Source of the DNA: JBQTIP01 sp052388025
GTDB taxonomy: Bacteria > Actinomycetota > UBA4738 > HRBIN12
NCBI GenBank assembly: GCA_052388025.1
Contig: JBQTIP010000158.1
Coordinates: 1 to 6,694, forward strand
Direction of reading: 5' to 3'
DNA length: 6,694 nt
The notes under the pieces are model-generated. The model was not told where the DNA came from. It did no database searches and worked only from the letters and a program-made list of their open reading frames with translations. Both the position numbers and the translations under genes were made by a program. Shown here piece by piece: positions 3,399 to 6,694 of this stretch (within the stretch, counting starts at the first letter, position 1; every line of letters starts with the position of its first letter).

Positions 3399-6300
3399 CA
3401 GTAGGCGCCCTGGTTCGTCGCCTGAGTGAGCGCGGCCTTCTGGAGCTGCAAGAGCCGGTCTTGGTAGCGCTGCAGGTCATACGGTGTCAGCCCCAGGCCC
3501 GCGAGCTTCAGGAGCTGCTGCGGGAAACCCGTTGGGTACTTGGGCTGCCCGGTTGCAGGGTCGACGATCGCCGCATTCCCGCCGAGGGCATCGAGCAGGG
3601 TGGAGGTGTCGTAGGTCTTGCCTTGCGCGATCGCCTCCTCCGCCATCTCGTACTGAGGTACCTGTTGAAGAAGGTGCTCCAGGAAGCCCGGGAGCGGTTG
3701 GCCTGCGAGCGGCACCACGTCGACCGGGTTCCCCTGGGCGTCGCGGATGATCTGAAACGCCTGGTCGGTCCCGTAGGGCCGGATCACGTCCGGGTCCGAG
3801 AAGGGCTGGCCGGTGAACAGGTTCTTGCCGCTGGAGCGCTCCAAGATGACCTTGAGGGCGGGCGAAAGCATCTCGGTCATGGCGGAAAAGGACATGTTGA
3901 AAGGGTTCGGGCCGCGCGAGGTGAAGAACGGGATCTCCCCCTGACCGGGAGGGCCGAAGGGCATGGCACCCTCCAGCCACTCTGGCATCGGGCCGTATTC
4001 CTCGGTGAGTTCGCGGGTCGTTTCCCCAAGGGACCGCAAGACCTCGGCGCGGCCCGGGTACTCGAAGGGGAAGGACAGCAGCAGCTTCGCCTGGTGCTTG
4101 AAGAATCCGTAGAAGGGGAAGATGAAGCGCCGGACGACGTGTCGTTCGTAGGGGCCGAGGGCGCCATAATTCCCGTAGAAGTGCGTGACCTCGGCCAGCG
4201 CCGCCCGGGCCGCGTTCTCGTCGAAGCCACGCTCCAGGATGTCGCCGATCCGGCGCTGAGCGGACATGAATGGCCGCGCCGTCCGACGGATGGCCCCGAT
4301 GCCTACTTGCCGCTCGGCCGCCGTCAGGAATGAGGCAGTGCGGTAGGCGTCCTCGATGATCCCGTTCAGCCGCCGATTCTCCTCGCCGAACCGCTTCGCC
4401 CAAGTGATGGGGCGGCGCTGCCCTGCGCGCTGGAGGGTCTGGTAGGTCTTCGATGAGGCGAGCGCGGGCTTCACGTACTCGTACTGGGCGATGGTCGAGG
4501 AGACGAAGCCGCTCGGCACGTCCTCGAACCCGGGGAGCCTGCGAATCTCGGTTAGGAACGGGGACTCGCGCTTCAGGATCTGTTCGGTGAAGTGCGCGCC
4601 CAGCGAGCGGATGACATCGGCGGTCTTCACGCCCTGCATGGCGCCGAACACGGCGTTGCCCAGGAAGTTGTTCACGGTCCACCGGGGCGAGCCGGACAGG
4701 ACGAGGCCCCGCCATGCCTGCATCACGTTGTCGTACCAAAGGCGTCCCTTGCCCGAGACGAACCCGGCAGCCCGGGCCGCATCCGTCATCCGGTCTGCGA
4801 CGACCTTGGGCACTGCCCACATCTTCACGTCGCCTGCCTCCACCATCCGGGCCACGTCCTCGATGTTCTTGATCGTCACCGAGTCCAGCGCTTCGGCCGC
4901 CGCCGAGTCCCGGTCGAGGCCCTGGGACAGCAGGTCATCCATCTTGTCCTCCAGGTGGAACCCGGTCCGGTGACGGAGGAACAGCAGGTCCGGCGCTATG
5001 ACCACATAGCCCGGGGGAAGGTCGGCAGTCTTGGTGATAGGCCGGCCGAAGGTCACCGTGGCTCCCATGATCTGACGGAAGGTCTCCTGCGCCCTCACCC
5101 CGCGGATCGCGCGGCGCGTGAGGGCTTCCACCGGGTTGCGGAGGTAGGAGCCCTCCATCAGGAGGACGCCCTTCATCCGCCTCAGGTGCGGGTCTCGCGC
5201 GTAGATGTTGGCGCCGACGAGCTGCTTGGACGTGAAGAAGTCCGATCCCTTCATCGTCTCGAGGTTGATGAAGGGGAAGTAGGTGGGCGCGGCCTCGTTG
5301 GCCGCACGGAAGGCGTCGTCAAGCTCGGCAACCGACGGCCCTCCCTCCAGTGCCGTTCCGGCCTCGTTCCACTTGGCCCCGTACTTGAGTCGGAGGGGGA
5401 CGTAGGTCTCCTCGAGCACCTGGCGCGGAGTGGACTTGAGCGAGTCGAACTCGTCGACCATCTTCTCCATGTCCAGCAGCCGCATCCGATCGGTGAACCG
5501 GGACTCGGCAGCGATGGTCTCTGGGCCCGGGGCGTCGTGGAGGATCTGCCGGTCTAGCCCTGCATACAGGTGGTCGATGAGGCGATCCGTGGCGTCGATC
5601 TCTGCGGCGGCTTCTTCGATGCGCTGGTGGACGAGATCGGAGGGGTCCTCCAGGCGGGCGCGGTAGGCGCGAAGCTTCTCCACGACAGCCTCGGTACGCG
5701 TAGCTATCGGGTTGCCTCCCTCAAGGGCAGCACGGCCCGCATCGGAGAGCGCGGTACGAAACGGCGTGCCCTGGATCAGTCCGCCCGCCGCGGTCGGCAC
5801 CATGGCGGGAGCGAGGTTCCTGGTTTCGATGGGTGCGCCCACGCGCGCTTCCTGCCGCGCGAACCACTGGGCCGACTCCTCGCCGTAGCGGACGTTCATG
5901 CCGGTCATCCAATCCGCTCCCACCTTTTCCAAGTCGGGAGCCTCCCGGAAGAAGGGCAAGGCCTCCTCTTGTACGCGGCGAGCCGCGGCGAGCCGGTTGT
6001 TCAGGACCTGCCCGTTCATCTTGGCGAAGAACCGCCGCGACGAGAGGTTCGCCATGGCATCTGAGATGGCGGGCTTGGCGATGCGCTCCAGCCCCAGCTC
6101 CTGCGCCTGCTTGAGGAGCGAGGAGCGAAGACCGTATTCGGCGATCAGGTTCTCGGGGACCTTCTGGCCGATCTCCACAGCGGCCGAGATCTCCCCCTGA
6201 AGCGCGCCCACCCGGCCCTCGAGCGCGGACAGGGGCTCGGTGAGACGGCGCCCGATGGGGCCGAGCGCGCCCCGAGTCACGGGGTTGTAAGCCGTGGCCG

Positions 6301-6694
6301 AGGGGATGAAGCGATCACCGACTAGGGTGCTGGTGGCACGGGGGAGCGTGCGCTGGGCGAGGCTCACCAGCGCCGAAAGTGGGCGCTCTGCGCCCAGGGC
6401 CTCCAGTCCTCCCCGCACCCCGGCCGCCTGTGCCGTGCGGGGGGCCACTCCGGCCTCCAGCAGCTTCCGGGCAAGCTGCGTGGCCTCTCCGGCGGCCGCG
6501 GTGCCCTTGATCGCTGCCTGGCCGACTGCCTTGCCGGCGCCCGCCGCCAGCCCTCCCAACGCGAGTGCGTCCAGGCCGAACGCAAGCGGCTGCTCGTAGA
6601 GCTGGGACCCGAACTCCGCAAGGTCCCCGCGGAAAAGCGGCCCGTAGCGTCTGGCGAAGTCCGACGCGATCGCCCCCGGCAGCGCGAGCGCGAT
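3398..6694 (-). CDS. Very large phage structural protein, N-terminus outside window
   Basis: The frame is open from the right edge (6694) to the TGA at 3398-3400, giving at least 1,098 residues. A TTG at 6559 is in frame but lies inside a longer open frame, so it is not the true start. The visible N-terminus is Ala/Gly-rich (ALALGGLAAGAGKAVGQAA), perhaps membrane-active. Long helical, charged segments follow. At about residues 667-680 is SGSPRWTVNNFLGN, and at about 848-887 the segment PYERHVVRRFIFPFYGFFKH ending in YPGRAEVLR. Further on come MLSPALKVILE and NLFTGQPFSDP. I recall this order (N-x2-GN, then ER-x-n-PFY, then SP-x-K-x-n-TG) from very large virion proteins of tailed phages and from 'large polyvalent' phage proteins. 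No enzymatic motif was recognised. Position upstream of a virion-type peptidase suggests an internal, ejected or tail-associated protein. Confidence 0.88.
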   Translation of the reverse strand: MALALPGAIASDFARRYGPLFRGDLAEFGSQLYEQPLAFGLDALALGGLAAGAGKAVGQAAIKGTAAAGEATQLARKLLEAGVAPRTAQAAGVRGGLEALGAERPLSALVSLAQRTLPRATSTLVGDRFIPSATAYNPVTRGALGPIGRRLTEPLSALEGRVGALQGEISAAVEIGQKVPENLIAEYGLRSSLLKQAQELGLERIAKPAISDAMANLSSRRFFAKMNGQVLNNRLAAARRVQEEALPFFREAPDLEKVGADWMTGMNVRYGEESAQWFARQEARVGAPIETRNLAPAMVPTAAGGLIQGTPFRTALSDAGRAALEGGNPIATRTEAVVEKLRAYRARLEDPSDLVHQRIEEAAAEIDATDRLIDHLYAGLDRQILHDAPGPETIAAESRFTDRMRLLDMEKMVDEFDSLKSTPRQVLEETYVPLRLKYGAKWNEAGTALEGGPSVAELDDAFRAANEAAPTYFPFINLETMKGSDFFTSKQLVGANIYARDPHLRRMKGVLLMEGSYLRNPVEALTRRAIRGVRAQETFRQIMGATVTFGRPITKTADLPPGYVVIAPDLLFLRHRTGFHLEDKMDDLLSQGLDRDSAAAEALDSVTIKNIEDVARMVEAGDVKMWAVPKVVADRMTDAARAAGFVSGKGRLWYDNVMQAWRGLVLSGSPRWTVNNFLGNAVFGAMQGVKTADVIRSLGAHFTEQILKRESPFLTEIRRLPGFEDVPSGFVSSTIAQYEYVKPALASSKTYQTLQRAGQRRPITWAKRFGEENRRLNGIIEDAYRTASFLTAAERQVGIGAIRRTARPFMSAQRRIGDILERGFDENAARAALAEVTHFYGNYGALGPYERHVVRRFIFPFYGFFKHQAKLLLSFPFEYPGRAEVLRSLGETTRELTEEYGPMPEWLEGAMPFGPPGQGEIPFFTSRGPNPFNMSFSAMTEMLSPALKVILERSSGKNLFTGQPFSDPDVIRPYGTDQAFQIIRDAQGNPVDVVPLAGQPLPGFLEHLLQQVPQYEMAEEAIAQGKTYDTSTLLDALGGNAAIVDPATGQPKYPTGFPQQLLKLAGLGLTPYDLQRYQDRLLQLQKAALTQATNQGAY

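Noticed and set aside
2286..3404. Long plus-strand open frame (372 codons) opposite the peptidase genes
   Set aside because: It spans two genes with clear catalytic motifs on the minus strand, its product is Arg/Gly-rich with no recognisable domain, and high GC makes such antisense frames common.
3477..4820. Minus-strand open frame of 447 codons within the large virion gene
   Set aside because: It is another frame of the same strand; its Arg/Pro-rich product has no motifs, whereas the other frame gives a continuous protein with recognisable virion-protein motifs.
3260..5557. Long plus-strand open frames at 3260-4333 and 4592-5557
   Set aside because: Both lie antisense to the intact large virion gene, have Arg/His/Gly-biased compositions typical of high-GC shadows, and lack ribosome sites or family motifs.
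5975..5994. 10-bp tandem repeat GCGGCGAGCC, two copies
   Set aside because: It lies inside the large gene in an Ala/Arg-rich helix and is readily explained by codon bias; the frame stays intact.

Overview
The window looks like part of a high-GC tailed-phage or prophage genome. The host cannot be named from this sequence. Apart from two nuclease genes at the left, every gene belongs to one leftward (minus-strand) late operon running from the right edge down to a strong hairpin terminator at about 942-976. No tRNA, rRNA, CRISPR array, integrase or attachment site was seen.

Region 1 (1-922) holds two unrelated families of DNA-junction nucleases facing each other. The 3' part of a RusA-type Holliday-junction resolvase enters rightward from beyond the left edge. 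A complete recombination-endonuclease-VII-like gene (T4 gp49 type) is on the opposite strand. The endonuclease VII gene is less GC-rich than its neighbours. It has its own extended -10 promoter, packed against the late-operon terminator, and is predicted to give a nearly leaderless mRNA. A 15-bp tandem repeat covers its stop codon.

Region 2 (923-1022) is a short regulatory gap with a bidirectional terminator, the endonuclease VII promoter and one small inverted repeat.

Region 3 (1023-2399) is a compact lysis cassette. In transcription order it encodes a peptidase with an M15/extensin-like zinc motif (putative endolysin), a 123-residue protein with an N-terminal membrane helix and a helical tail, a 54-residue single-span membrane protein, and a two-span r1t-like holin. 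The last three junctions are 4-base stop/start overlaps (ATGA, GTGA, ATGA), which suggests translational coupling. The 54-residue gene has a GTG start and is short enough to be missed by routine gene finding.

Region 4 (2430-6694) encodes virion proteins. A very large structural protein continues past the right edge, with at least 1,098 residues visible. It overlaps by one base (TGATG) a 322-residue protein that carries a canonical VanY/M15-type peptidoglycan peptidase domain behind a Pro/Thr/Ala-rich, repeat-containing N-terminal half. I infer that the large protein is an internal or ejected virion protein and the M15 protein a virion-associated wall hydrolase used at entry. The second M15-like enzyme and the holin would act at exit.
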